This document shows, piece by piece, positions 9,087-18,269 of a DNA stretch of 64,000 bases. The stretch's first letter is position 1, and each line of letters opens with the position of its first letter. The notes beneath the pieces are model-generated. The model saw only the letters and a program-made list of their open reading frames with translations. It did not search any database and was not told the DNA's origin. Made by a program: the position numbers and the translations under genes. Origin of the DNA: a virus; IMG/VR virus record IMGVR_UViG_3300047323_000673, positions 62,001 through 126,000 of that record, one strand, 5' to 3'.

Positions 9087-9383
9087 TTATTTAATTTTAT
9101 TGCTTTTATTATTTTTCTTTTCCGATTTTTCTCTAATTTTAGAGATATTGTCTTGTATGTCATCCATAAGAATTATATTTTCAGGAAGTTTATTTTTATC
9201 AACATTTGGTCCTTTATAGTTAACAAGTTTTGCATCTCTAGGAAGATCATCCATAAGAGTTATATTCTCAGGAAGTTTATTTTTATCAACATTTGGTCCT
9301 TTATAGTTAACAAGTTCTGCATCTCCAGGAAGATCATCCATAAGAATTATATTTTCAGGAAGTTTGGTTTTATTTTGAGCCAT
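9087..9383 (-). CDS. small protein made of 29-residue tandem repeats
   Basis: This 98-residue protein is built of 2.4 copies of a 29-residue unit (residues about 7-76). The unit begins K-L-P-E-N-I-I-L-M-D-D-L-P and ends Y-K-G-P-N-V-D-K-N. A very lysine-rich end, KSEKKNNKSNKIK, resembles but does not match the shared tail. There is no signal peptide. AAGGA lies before the ATG. The nearly identical repeats suggest recent expansion. I do not recognise the family; short acidic-hydrophobic units of this kind could be binding motifs. Confidence 0.75.
   Translation of the reverse strand: MAQNKTKLPENIILMDDLPGDAELVNYKGPNVDKNKLPENITLMDDLPRDAKLVNYKGPNVDKNKLPENIILMDDIQDNISKIREKSEKKNNKSNKIK
9156..9365 (-). 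repeat. 87-bp in-frame tandem repeat, 2.4 copies
   Basis: The units begin at equivalent points at 9168, 9255 and 9342, exactly 87 bp apart, with only a few base differences. They lie wholly inside the coding region and keep its frame. Confidence 0.92.
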
Positions 9384-9525
9384 AATTATCCTTAAGTAAT
9401 AGTTATATATATTGTATATTATTAATTTTAAAAGTAAATAAATTTAAATTTCATATTATAAAACAATATATAATGAATGATTTTTCATAGTTGGTAGTAA
9501 TATTGCTTTTAAACATGACTTACTA

Positions 9526-10620
9526 TTAAATTTTCATCTTGTTTTTAAGCTGTGGACTTTCATCTAAATCATATCCTTTGGCAAGTTTATCTTTTAATAA
9601 ACCAAGATATACCTCTTGAGCTTCCTTCATATTGTCTGTAGAAATTTGAGTGTCAGTTGTCATTTTTTTGCCAATAGAACCATAAGAAGTAACAACACGC
9701 CAAAGATTATTTTCTTCTTTAAAATAAATATTATATTCTTTGTTTGACCCTTCATAAATATAAGTTAAGCGAGTATGAGTATCAACTGTTGGTTTTTCTA
9801 AACCATTAATTAAACGATATTTTTTGATTTTTTTAGCAAAAGCTTCATTTAATTCATCTGGTTCTTCATCATGATTGCCATCAGTTTCATGTGCATTAAG
9901 AAGAGAACAATATAAATGTTCTGCTAAACTTAAAAGTAAGTCATTATGTTTAGATGTAATTGATTTGCCATTTACATCAATTGGGTAGTCATCTACATCA
10001 CCTAAATCATCAAGGTCAATTTCCATCGCTGGATTTTTAATTTTTTTCAATAATTTAGCAACATAAGGTTGAAGAAATTCATGAGCAAGTCTGTCATCTA
10101 TTGTTGCACCAAATTCATAAGAAATAACATCTTTAGCTTTTATATCTGCAATAGAACGAATTTGCTGATAGTCTGTATCGACATAAGAAATAATTAAAGA
10201 ATTTCCATCATCAAAATTCCAACGAACAATAGGGCTAACTGACATATCAGCAGCTTCATCAGTTAAATTTGCAAAAGGAAGTGTGCCAACATGATTTAGG
10301 TAGACTTCTTCAGCTTTTTTATGGATTTCATCTAATTGCTCAGATTTTCCAAACCATAAAACTCCACTATTATGGTCTGAGCCATATAGTCCCCAAGGAT
10401 CTTTGTTTTCTATTTGAAGCCAATAGATAGGGCTGGCATCATCTTGAAGGGTTACATTGTCACCTGGTTTATAATTATTGCTTTCTTCTAAATAGGTAAT
10501 AGCTGTTGGTTGAACAGTAAATTCAAAATTAGAATTAACAATATCTGCCGATACATAAACCATAGGTTTTTTATCTGAAGAGAGTAAATTTTTTATTTGT
10601 TTTATATGTAGAGTAGTCAT
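9526..10620 (-). CDS. WGR-domain protein with shared tail
   Basis: This 364-residue protein has an amino-terminal part of unknown fold (W-L-Q-I-E-N-K-D-P-W-G-L-Y near residue 68) and an acidic middle. A WGR domain follows at about 283-350: Y-I-Y-E-G-S-N-K-E-Y-N-I-Y-F, then V-V-T-S-Y-G-S-I-G, then E-A-Q-E-V-Y ending in K-G-Y. In PARPs and some bacterial proteins WGR domains bind nucleic acid. The end is LKNKMKI, a short form of the shared tail, so it joins the tagged set although its fold is unrelated. No strong ribosome-binding site is seen. Confidence 0.88.
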   Translation of the reverse strand: MTTLHIKQIKNLLSSDKKPMVYVSADIVNSNFEFTVQPTAITYLEESNNYKPGDNVTLQDDASPIYWLQIENKDPWGLYGSDHNSGVLWFGKSEQLDEIHKKAEEVYLNHVGTLPFANLTDEAADMSVSPIVRWNFDDGNSLIISYVDTDYQQIRSIADIKAKDVISYEFGATIDDRLAHEFLQPYVAKLLKKIKNPAMEIDLDDLGDVDDYPIDVNGKSITSKHNDLLLSLAEHLYCSLLNAHETDGNHDEEPDELNEAFAKKIKKYRLINGLEKPTVDTHTRLTYIYEGSNKEYNIYFKEENNLWRVVTSYGSIGKKMTTDTQISTDNMKEAQEVYLGLLKDKLAKGYDLDESPQLKNKMKI

Positions 10621-10691
10621 AAGTAATTTTATTGTTTATTCATAAATAATAACAAAAAATATGGTTAATTCAATTTTTTTGTTATTAAAAG

Positions 10692-10720
10692 AAAAAAGCC
10701 TTAAATTATTAAGGCTTTTA
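10692..10720 (-). terminator. rho-independent terminator of the 10737-11186 gene
   Basis: AAAAGCCTTAA/TTAAGGCTTTT form a hairpin with a T run on the minus-strand side, 17 bases after the stop codon. Confidence 0.8.
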
Positions 10721-10736
10721 TAGATATAATTAATTT

Positions 10737-11186
10737 TTATTTAAGTTTTGAATGATCGAATTCATCAAAAACAATTTTAGCTTTTGCTAGTTGCATTTTA
10801 CCGTTTAGAAAATATTTTTTCCACAAGTCCCCACCTTCTTCACCTTCGCCATTTAAAGTAAATAACCAGTTAGGATATTTGGTAGAAAATTGCAGTAATT
10901 CATCTTCATGCTCATACCATTTGCAAGAATCACTAGGTGTCCCCTTTTTGGTTAAGGCATGTTTGGCATTATCATAAGTTTCTCTAAGTTTTTCAATAAT
11001 ATGGGAGTCTGTAACGGTTACTTTCCCGCCATTTTTTAGAGCATCAAGCTTTGAAAGTAATTCTTCTTTATCTACTGAATTAGCATTAGATATTTGTTCA
11101 ATAAGTGACTCAATAGTAACATTATCTGTTTCAGTAGATTTATTAATAGCTTCCACTTTTAATTCATAACTGGTGTAATATCCCAT
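10737..11186 (-). CDS. phage-type conserved hypothetical protein
   Basis: This 149-residue protein begins MGYYTSYELKVE and contains C-K-W-Y-E-H-E-D-E-L, then K-Y-P-N-W-L-F-T-L-N-G-E-G-E-E-G-G-D-L-W-K-K-Y-F. From memory this is a widespread small hypothetical protein of large phages and some bacteria whose function is not known. TGGAG lies upstream of the ATG. It has no shared tail. Its own terminator follows, so it is probably a single-gene transcript. Confidence 0.85.
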   Translation of the reverse strand: MGYYTSYELKVEAINKSTETDNVTIESLIEQISNANSVDKEELLSKLDALKNGGKVTVTDSHIIEKLRETYDNAKHALTKKGTPSDSCKWYEHEDELLQFSTKYPNWLFTLNGEGEEGGDLWKKYFLNGKMQLAKAKIVFDEFDHSKLK

Positions 11187-11262
11187 GAATTCTCCATTTA
11201 ATTTATTAAAAAGTAATTATAACATAAAAGTTGTTATTTTTCATATTAAAAATTCTAAAAAA

Positions 11263-11925
11263 TTAAGTTATTGAAGACTTATTAGTTTTACGATAATGTT
11301 TAAACTTATTAATTTGCTTCTTCAGAATATATTGAGCTAATTCTTGATTTTTCATTTTCAAACAAATATCCATTACTTGAATTCCTTTTTCATTTATATC
11401 AAAAGGGTTAGCTCCTAAGTCTAATAATTTTTTTGCTGCCAATGTACTATTATGCATACAAGCACAAACTAAAGGAGTCCATCCTAAAGGAATTCCTTTA
11501 TTAGTATCTATACCTTCTAATTCATAAATGGCATTAATATTTGCTCCATGCTTAAACAAAATTTCTATGGATAAATCTTTATCATTAACTGCGGCCATAT
11601 GAATAGGAAGATAACCACCTTTCGGCATGTTAGCACGAACACTTCCACCAAATTGCAATAAAGTATCAAGAAATAATATATTACCATTTCCTGCACATTG
11701 TGTAACTAAGTGTTCTCCAATTTTTACTTTTTTATCAATATTAGGATCTGCTCCTAAATAAAGGGCTAGTTTAAACCCAACATAGTTAAATGTTTTCATA
11801 CTTTTAATCAAAAGATTGTTTAGTTTATCTTTAAAATATTTATTTAATATACTATTTAAAAAAATTGGTTCATTAGGAAGTAACTTTATCAAATAAACTA
11901 AAAACTTATTTCGTGTAATACTCAT
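11263..11925 (-). CDS. canonical ankyrin-repeat protein, untagged
   Basis: This 220-residue protein keeps classical ankyrin motifs: L-P-I-H-M-A-A-V-N-D-K-D-L-S-I-E-I-L-F-K-H-G-A-N-I-N-A and G-W-T-P-L-V-C-A-C-M-H-N-S. It has about four to five repeats at residues 55-205. These differ from the eroded repeats of the big arrays, and the end (KTNKSSIT) lacks the shared tail. AAGGAG lies before the ATG. It is therefore a separate lineage of ankyrin protein, probably acquired independently. Confidence 0.9.
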   Translation of the reverse strand: MSITRNKFLVYLIKLLPNEPIFLNSILNKYFKDKLNNLLIKSMKTFNYVGFKLALYLGADPNIDKKVKIGEHLVTQCAGNGNILFLDTLLQFGGSVRANMPKGGYLPIHMAAVNDKDLSIEILFKHGANINAIYELEGIDTNKGIPLGWTPLVCACMHNSTLAAKKLLDLGANPFDINEKGIQVMDICLKMKNQELAQYILKKQINKFKHYRKTNKSSIT

Positions 11926-12103
11926 AAATTTCTCCTTAAATAAAATTGTTTTTTATATCAAAGAGTTATGACTTATTTTTATAAAAAAAGTTTAAATTAA
12001 TTAAATATTTGTTTTCATCAATGAAATTAAAGTTTTAGGTATTCTAATGATTGCCATATTTTAAAATATTATATATAGTGAATAAATTTTATAAACAATA
12101 ATT

Positions 12104-13591
12104 ATGTCACTTACTCACACTACTATTTTACTAAATAATTTTAATAATGTTGTTACTAGACATATAGATGAAATACAAGAAAAAGAATTAAAAATTATTT
12201 TAGCTTTAAGCGATTTATTGGAAGAACCTGATGAATATGAAGATAACTTTATTAACAAGAGCTTAAAGTATTTAAAAGAGAATTATGCATTAGATAAAAG
12301 TGTTTGGAAGGTTTTATTAAAACTTTATGAGGAGATTCCTGATTTTTGTGAAGTATTATCTGATTGGGAAGAGCCTGGTTATGCAGGTTATGTAGGTGAT
12401 GTCTCACCAATATACAAATTTGCTTATTTTAATTGTAGATATCCTATTAAAAATCATGACATAGGAAAAGATATACGCGAATACAATATAAAGAAATTAT
12501 TTTATTTTATCGGTTTATTATGTAAACATTTTTCTACTGATGAATCATCTGCATATATAGGTTTATTTATTAAAGAATTTGATATTAAAAAATCTCCATT
12601 TTCTATTAATAATTTGATCGAATTTTCTAAGAGATTAAGAGAAAATGGTGAAGGGAATATAAGTACATATAACATGATGATTTTCTCACAATACTTTAAC
12701 ATGCAGAATAATTTATATTTTACATTGCGGAAACTTTACTATTATTATTTTGAGATTAAATATCCACAAAAATGGAATAATAAGGAAAATTTTAAAATAA
12801 TTATGGAATTTACATTTAATAGAATGAATATTCAATATACCAATGTATTAGAGACATTTCATAGCATAATTGCTTCCTATAAAAAATATACAAATGAAGA
12901 ATTTATTAGTTATAAAGGGTTGATTGAACTTAAAAGCAAAACTATAGCATTAGAAGACAAAATTAACATAAATTATTTATTAACAGAGTTTGATAAAAGT
13001 GAAAAATATAATGAGGTGCAATCTCAAGTATTTATTGAATTAATAAAGCTTGTTCACAAATATAATGACAATGTTTTAAAAGGAATAGATAAAAGAGAGA
13101 TTATTCATGACTATTTAGGTCAAAGTAATGATTTTATTAAAAAAGCTGCTACAGAGAATGATTTTAGTTTAAATAATTTAATTTCTTGGTCTAATGAGTG
13201 GCATAAAAAAGGTGAAAGCAGAGGAAAGAAGGAAGAATTCCAAGTACATGATATTGATATGATTATAGATAATTATGTATTGGAACAAATTAAAGATAGT
13301 CATCAATTACATGAAGAAGGTAAGACTCAATCGCACTGTGTTTATACATATAAATCAAGATGTTTAAAAAATCAAACCATAATTATTTCGATGAAGAACA
13401 ATAAGGGGGAAAGAGTTTCTACAATAAGATTAGAAAAAGGAAATAAGGTATTAAGTTTTTTTAAGAAAAAACAAACATGGTATATTGCAGAGAATCGTAA
13501 GAGATTTAATAAAACTTGCAGTACAAAAGAAAAAGAGGTTGCACAAAAATACTTTTCACTCATACAAGAAAAAATAAAATTAATTAAATAG
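12104..13591 (+). CDS. PcfJ-like protein
   Basis: This 495-residue protein is mostly helical. The carboxy-terminal third (about 390-490) matches the PcfJ-like pattern: L-H-E-E-G-K-T-Q-S-H-C-V-Y-T-Y, then T-I-I-I-S-M, then R-V-S-T-I-R-L-E. PcfJ-like proteins are common on plasmids, phages and integrated elements; their molecular role is not firmly known. No shared tail is present (it ends EKIKLIK) and the stop is TAG, rare here. No obvious ribosome-binding site is seen. It fits the mobile-element flavour of the untagged genes. Confidence 0.82.
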   Translation: MSLTHTTILLNNFNNVVTRHIDEIQEKELKIILALSDLLEEPDEYEDNFINKSLKYLKENYALDKSVWKVLLKLYEEIPDFCEVLSDWEEPGYAGYVGDVSPIYKFAYFNCRYPIKNHDIGKDIREYNIKKLFYFIGLLCKHFSTDESSAYIGLFIKEFDIKKSPFSINNLIEFSKRLRENGEGNISTYNMMIFSQYFNMQNNLYFTLRKLYYYYFEIKYPQKWNNKENFKIIMEFTFNRMNIQYTNVLETFHSIIASYKKYTNEEFISYKGLIELKSKTIALEDKININYLLTEFDKSEKYNEVQSQVFIELIKLVHKYNDNVLKGIDKREIIHDYLGQSNDFIKKAATENDFSLNNLISWSNEWHKKGESRGKKEEFQVHDIDMIIDNYVLEQIKDSHQLHEEGKTQSHCVYTYKSRCLKNQTIIISMKNNKGERVSTIRLEKGNKVLSFFKKKQTWYIAENRKRFNKTCSTKEKEVAQKYFSLIQEKIKLIK

Positions 13592-13705
13592 ATAAAAAAT
13601 TTTTTTTATTAGTAATTATAGATGGCAAAATTAGTAGATATCCTGGTATTTGAATAATGCTCTTAATTTAATTATAATAAATATAAGATAATCATTTGGA
13701 TAACT

Positions 13706-15172
13706 ATGAATAAAAAAGAATTAGATGCACAATATCAAGAACATGCTCAATTTAACTTAACTAAGCTTATTAGAAGGAATTATGAAGTTGGAACTCCACT
13801 TCCTAAAGAATATTTTGATGGATTAGATTTTTTAGAAGAATCCAGTAAAGTTTTGATGTTACCTTTAAATGGAGCTTATGGAAGGCAACATCGTTACGAT
13901 GTGAAGCAAACCTTAGCAGAAAATATAGTTTCATTACTTCCTTTTGAATATTATAAAGAATATATTCAACCGAATTGGATTGTTTCTAATAATTTTAATA
14001 ATAATGGAATTATTCGTACAGCTTTAGATGAACAAAAATATGATTTTTTATATGAAATTTTATCGCAATGCAAAGAATATTCAAAAGAACATTTTGACAT
14101 GAATAAGCGTGAAGATAATAAATTTATCAGTTCTTATGAAAGTTCATTATTTAATCACATTTTAGATTTAGATAATAATTTATCACAATTAAAAAATTTA
14201 AAGCTTCCTCAAGAATCATATGATAATTATTTCAAATTATTTAAAACTACTTTATCGGATTTTAAAGAATATTATAATAAAAAATATGAGATATTATTTA
14301 ATGCACCTGTAATGGATCATTTACAGTTTGATGATGAATATTGGTTTCTTGATTTTAATAAGATGGAAAGTATTTTCAAAAAATATAATAAACGAGATGC
14401 TATTTTAGAGATTTTGGCAACCGATTCAAAAGCGTTTGATTTTTTTAAAGATGTTGTTACTCAGTATAAATATGCTGAAGAAAATCCATTTCTTGAACAA
14501 AATCTAATTGAAAATGCCTTTAAATATGGGAATAAAAAAGTCATTAATTATTTAATGAAAAATAAATTAATTAATTCTAAAAATTTAACTCAAGCTTTTG
14601 AAACTGTTTTACAAGAATGGGTTAATAATGAAGAAGCAAAAACAAACGATAGATATGATAATAAATTAGGTGATAATTCAGTTTATCTAAAAAATTTATT
14701 AGACCTTCTACAAAAAAATGCTCCTGAACATGAAATTGAAAATTATGGATTATTTTCACATATACTTCCAGCGAGCGATCAAAAACTATTTGATGATGTA
14801 ATTGAGAAATATCCAAAATTAAAAACCGAAAAACTAAAAGATGGATTGACACTAAATCAGTGGCATTATGCAAAGCAGTTATTTAATGACTTTATTAAGG
14901 ATAATAATTTTAATCTAGTAAAATCTAATGTAGGTTGTAATTATACAAGTTTTGATTTGTTTTATATGGATAAAATAACAGAACATTATACTGATGCAAA
15001 AGAAGTTAATTTAGATGAGAAAATAGCAATTGATGAAATTATTGTTATTAAATTTTTACCTTTATTAAATACAGAATTAAACGGAAAGGAAATCACAACT
15101 ATTTTTTATAATTACACATTAAATAAGCAAATGCCAGAGAACAAGACTGAAGGAAAAAAGTTAAAGGTATAA
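13706..15172 (+). CDS. large helical protein with shared tail
   Basis: This 488-residue protein has no family I can name. A stretch near residue 270 (L-I-E-N-A-F-K-Y-G-N-K-K-V-I-N-Y-L-M) resembles one eroded ankyrin helix pair; the rest is helical and rich in D, N and Y. It ends PENKTEGKKLKV with the shared basic end but a weaker helix. It opens a plus-strand run that continues through four DUF4116 genes to 19617 with gaps of at most about 25 bases, so it is probably co-transcribed with them. Confidence 0.88.
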   Translation: MNKKELDAQYQEHAQFNLTKLIRRNYEVGTPLPKEYFDGLDFLEESSKVLMLPLNGAYGRQHRYDVKQTLAENIVSLLPFEYYKEYIQPNWIVSNNFNNNGIIRTALDEQKYDFLYEILSQCKEYSKEHFDMNKREDNKFISSYESSLFNHILDLDNNLSQLKNLKLPQESYDNYFKLFKTTLSDFKEYYNKKYEILFNAPVMDHLQFDDEYWFLDFNKMESIFKKYNKRDAILEILATDSKAFDFFKDVVTQYKYAEENPFLEQNLIENAFKYGNKKVINYLMKNKLINSKNLTQAFETVLQEWVNNEEAKTNDRYDNKLGDNSVYLKNLLDLLQKNAPEHEIENYGLFSHILPASDQKLFDDVIEKYPKLKTEKLKDGLTLNQWHYAKQLFNDFIKDNNFNLVKSNVGCNYTSFDLFYMDKITEHYTDAKEVNLDEKIAIDEIIVIKFLPLLNTELNGKEITTIFYNYTLNKQMPENKTEGKKLKV

Positions 15173-15194
15173 GTTGCAAAAGGATTTTATAAAA

Positions 15195-15944
15195 ATGATA
15201 AATGATAATCTTAGTCAAGAAGAAGCTATAAATTTAATTAAAGGTGATGGCAAAAACATCCATAAAAGATGGTTTTTTTATCAAGATTTTTCTGATAAAT
15301 TAAAAAATGATGTTGAATTTAATATCAAATTAATTAATGAAACTGGAATAGGTTTACATTTTTTAAAAACTCAACAAAATAATAAAGAAGTAGTTATGGC
15401 TAGTATTAAATGCGATGCAAATAATTTAATGTATGCAAGTGAAGAATTAAGAAATGATAAAGAAATAGTCGAAAATGCTATTAAAAAATCTGTATTATGT
15501 GTAGAGTATGCAAGTGAAGAAATGAAAGATGATAAAGATATTATTTCATATTGTGTTTCTATATTGGGTTCAAGTTTAGAGTATGCTAGTGACAGACTAA
15601 AAAATGATAAAGAAGTAATAATTGCTGCTATATTAAATAATCCATCCAGTATAGAATATATTTCGGAAGATCTGCAAAATGATATTGAAATAATGCTTAT
15701 AGCTGTAAAAGATAATGCAGAAAATCTTTGCTATGCTAGTGAAGAATTAAAAAATAATAAAAAACTTGTATTAACCGCTTTTGAATATTCTGATAGAGCA
15801 GGTTTTTATGTAGGAAAAGAGCTTCGTAAAGAGATAGGTAAAAATAATCCAATTGCTTATCTAAAATCAGCTTTATTACATGATGAATTAAATAGTGATA
15901 TTATTAATAGTAAACAGCAAAGTAAATCTAAATTAAAATTATAA
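15195..15944 (+). CDS. DUF4116 repeat protein, tagged
   Basis: This 249-residue protein is built of roughly 37-residue DUF4116 units. Each contains A-S-E-E-L-x-N-D-K-E-I-V followed by an A-I-K or A-A-I helix (about residues 65-200). I prefer the ATG at 15195, which follows AAGGAT, over a TTG at 15174 that would add seven residues. The tail is DELNSDIINSKQQSKSKLKL. DUF4116 proteins are known in protist-associated bacteria and giant viruses; the function is unknown. It is the first of four tandem paralogues. Confidence 0.9.
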   Translation: MINDNLSQEEAINLIKGDGKNIHKRWFFYQDFSDKLKNDVEFNIKLINETGIGLHFLKTQQNNKEVVMASIKCDANNLMYASEELRNDKEIVENAIKKSVLCVEYASEEMKDDKDIISYCVSILGSSLEYASDRLKNDKEVIIAAILNNPSSIEYISEDLQNDIEIMLIAVKDNAENLCYASEELKNNKKLVLTAFEYSDRAGFYVGKELRKEIGKNNPIAYLKSALLHDELNSDIINSKQQSKSKLKL

Positions 15945-15947
15945 TAA

Positions 15948-16706
15948 ATGACTAAAGAACAATATAAAAATATAACTGAAGACGAAGCTATTGCCTTAAT
16001 TAAACCTACTTGGGCAAATAATCGTCGTGAATGGAGTAATTACGAGCATTTTCCTGATAGACTAAAAAAAGATATTAATTTCAATCTTAGAGCTATAGAG
16101 GAAGTTGAAATACCTTTATCATTTATAGAAGAATTTCAAAATAATAGAAAAGTAGTTATTGCTAGTTTAAAGAAAAGTGCAGATAATTTGGAATATGCTA
16201 GTGAAGAGTTAAGTGAAGATAGAGAGATAGTGGAAATTGCGTTAAGAAATTTTTCTTCATACATACAATTTGCGGGGCCAAAATTAAGAGATGATAGAGA
16301 ATTAATATTAAAGTGTGTTTCTAATAATGGCATGTGTTTAGAATTTGCTAGTGCTAGATTAAGAAATGACAAAGAAGTAGTTATGGCTGCGGTTAAAAAT
16401 ACTTCTTACAGTATATGGTGTGCATCAGATGAATTAAAAAATGATATGGAAATAGCTTTGATAACTATACAACATAGTGCTGAGAATTTTTTCTATATTA
16501 GTGAAGAATTAAAAAATAATAAGAAATTAGTATTAATGACTCTTGAGAAATATCCTGAAATGATTTCCCATATTGGAGATAATCTTAGTAAAGAGATTGG
16601 TCCTAATCACCCAATAGATTATTTAAAAACTGCTTTATTGACAGAAGAATTAAATAATGAACTTAGTGATGCTAAGAAAGAAAATAAAAATAAACTGAAA
16701 TTATAA
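15948..16706 (+). CDS. DUF4116 repeat protein, tagged
   Basis: This 252-residue paralogue starts with Q-Y-K-N-I-T-E-D-E-A-I-A-L-I, a leading helix shared by all four copies. Then come about four DUF4116 units (Y-A-S-E-E-L-S-E-D-R-E-I-V, F-A-S-A-R-L-R-N-D-K-E-V-V, C-A-S-D-E-L-K-N-D) and a closing I-G-D-N-L-S-K-E-I-G segment. It ends EELNNELSDAKKENKNKLKL. Only three bases separate it from the previous stop, so it is surely in the same transcript. Confidence 0.92.
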   Translation: MTKEQYKNITEDEAIALIKPTWANNRREWSNYEHFPDRLKKDINFNLRAIEEVEIPLSFIEEFQNNRKVVIASLKKSADNLEYASEELSEDREIVEIALRNFSSYIQFAGPKLRDDRELILKCVSNNGMCLEFASARLRNDKEVVMAAVKNTSYSIWCASDELKNDMEIALITIQHSAENFFYISEELKNNKKLVLMTLEKYPEMISHIGDNLSKEIGPNHPIDYLKTALLTEELNNELSDAKKENKNKLKL

Positions 16707-16716
16707 TGGATGAAAA

Positions 16717-17475
16717 ATGAGTGCTGAAGAATTTAAAGATATTACTGAAGACGAAGCTATTGATGCAATTAAACGAATCCTGAAATGGGGTAGTAATGAT
16801 TGGACTATTTATGAGAAATTTCCAGATAGATTAAAAAAGAATATTAAATTTAATCTTAGAGCTATTGAAGAAACAAAAATACCCTTATCTTTTCTTAAAG
16901 AGTTTCAAAATAATAAAAGAATAGTTAAAGCTTGTATTAATAACAAATCTTCTGATTTAGAATTTGCAAGTAAAGAATTAAAAGATGATCTAGATATAGT
17001 TAAATTAGCTATTAAAGATAATGCTTTAAATCTTAAACATGCAAGTGATAAATTAAGTAATGACAAAGAATTTGTCTTATATTGTGTTTCACAAAATGGT
17101 ATGAGTTTAAGATATGCAAGTAATAGATTACAAAATGATAGAGAAGTTGTTAAGATTGCTATATCACAGAATGGCCAAAGTATAGATTATGCTTCTCCTA
17201 AATTTCAAGATGATGAAGAAATAGTAACTATGGCTGTTAAAGGTTCTTCAGAAGCACTTCATTCTGCAAGTGAAAGATTGAGAAATAATAAGAAAGTTGT
17301 ATTAATTGCTGTTGAAAGTCATTCTGATGCTCATTTTTATATAGGAGAAGAACTCCAAGAAGAAATAGGTGAAAACGAACCAGTTTCTTATTTAAAAGCA
17401 GCCATATTACAGGAAGAATTAAGTAGTGATATTGTGAATGATAAAAAAGAGAAAATATCTAAACCAAAATTATGA
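16717..17475 (+). CDS. DUF4116 repeat protein, tagged
   Basis: This 252-residue copy has the leading helix F-K-D-I-T-E-D-E-A-I, then repeat units with F-A-S-K-E-L-K-D-D, H-A-S-D-K-L-S-N-D-K-E and Y-A-S-N-R-L-Q-N-D-R-E-V-V. The tail reads EELSSDIVNDKKEKISKPKL, nearly the same as in the following gene, which marks those two as the most recent duplicates of the four. A ten-base gap precedes it. Confidence 0.92.
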   Translation: MSAEEFKDITEDEAIDAIKRILKWGSNDWTIYEKFPDRLKKNIKFNLRAIEETKIPLSFLKEFQNNKRIVKACINNKSSDLEFASKELKDDLDIVKLAIKDNALNLKHASDKLSNDKEFVLYCVSQNGMSLRYASNRLQNDREVVKIAISQNGQSIDYASPKFQDDEEIVTMAVKGSSEALHSASERLRNNKKVVLIAVESHSDAHFYIGEELQEEIGENEPVSYLKAAILQEELSSDIVNDKKEKISKPKL

Positions 17476-17492
17476 TAGATTGATTATTTAAG

Positions 17493-18257
17493 ATGAATAA
17501 TGACAAATATAAAAATATGACAGAAGATGAAGCAATAGCTTTACTTAATTCATATTCAGGAAATTACAGAAACGAAATGAGTAACTATGAAAAACTTCCT
17601 GATTGGTTAAAAAAAGATATTAATTTTAATATTAGGGCCTTAAATGAAACTGAGATATTATTAGATTCTCTAACAGAATTACAAAATAATAGGGAAGTTG
17701 TTATAGCTGCTATAAAAGTTCATGCAGGAGACTTGAAATTTGCAAGTGAAGAATTAAAAAATGACAAAGAAATCGTTAAGCTTGCTATTGACGAATACCC
17801 TGCTTGTATAATGTATGCAAGTGATGAAATAAAAAACGATAAAGATATGATCTTATATTGTGTTTCTCAAAATGGGTTTTGTCTACAGTATGCTAATGAT
17901 AGATTAAGAAATGATAAAGAAGTAGTAATAGCAGCTATATTGAATAATGGAGAAAGCATACAGTATGCTTCTTCTGAACTAAAAGATGATGAAGAAATAG
18001 TTATTATGGCTGTAAAGAGTAGCCAACAAGCTCTTGGCTATGCAAGTGATAGACTTCGTAATAATAAAAAGGTTGTATTGGTTGCTCTTGAAAGTTTTGA
18101 GTGTTCTGGTTTTGATATAGGACTAGAAATCCGTAAGGAAATAAATGAAAGTGGAAAAGACCCAATTTCTTATCTAAAAGCAGCTATATTACATGAAGAG
18201 TTAAGTAGAGATATTATAAATAATAAAAAAGAGAAAATATCTAAACCAAAATTATAA
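17493..18257 (+). CDS. DUF4116 repeat protein, tagged
   Basis: This is the fourth and longest copy at 254 residues. Units read F-A-S-E-E-L-K-N-D-K-E-I-V, Y-A-S-D-E-I-K-N-D-K-D, Y-A-N-D-R-L-R-N-D-K-E-V-V and Y-A-S-S-E-L-K-D-D-E-E-I-V. It ends EELSRDIINNKKEKISKPKL. The gap to the next gene is 12 bases, and that gene is BspA-like, so two different architectures are probably co-transcribed with the same tail. Confidence 0.92.
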   Translation: MNNDKYKNMTEDEAIALLNSYSGNYRNEMSNYEKLPDWLKKDINFNIRALNETEILLDSLTELQNNREVVIAAIKVHAGDLKFASEELKNDKEIVKLAIDEYPACIMYASDEIKNDKDMILYCVSQNGFCLQYANDRLRNDKEVVIAAILNNGESIQYASSELKDDEEIVIMAVKSSQQALGYASDRLRNNKKVVLVALESFECSGFDIGLEIRKEINESGKDPISYLKAAILHEELSRDIINNKKEKISKPKL

Positions 18258-18269
18258 TGGCTAAATTAT

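Noticed and set aside
9156-9365. Regularly spaced near-identical repeats that could suggest a CRISPR array
   Set aside because: The units are contiguous 87-bp coding repeats in frame within one protein, without unique spacers. No cas-like gene is in the window.
9153-9395. Plus-strand repetitive open frame opposite the 29-residue-repeat gene
   Set aside because: The minus-strand frame has the good ribosome-binding site and a terminator downstream; the plus frame is its shadow.
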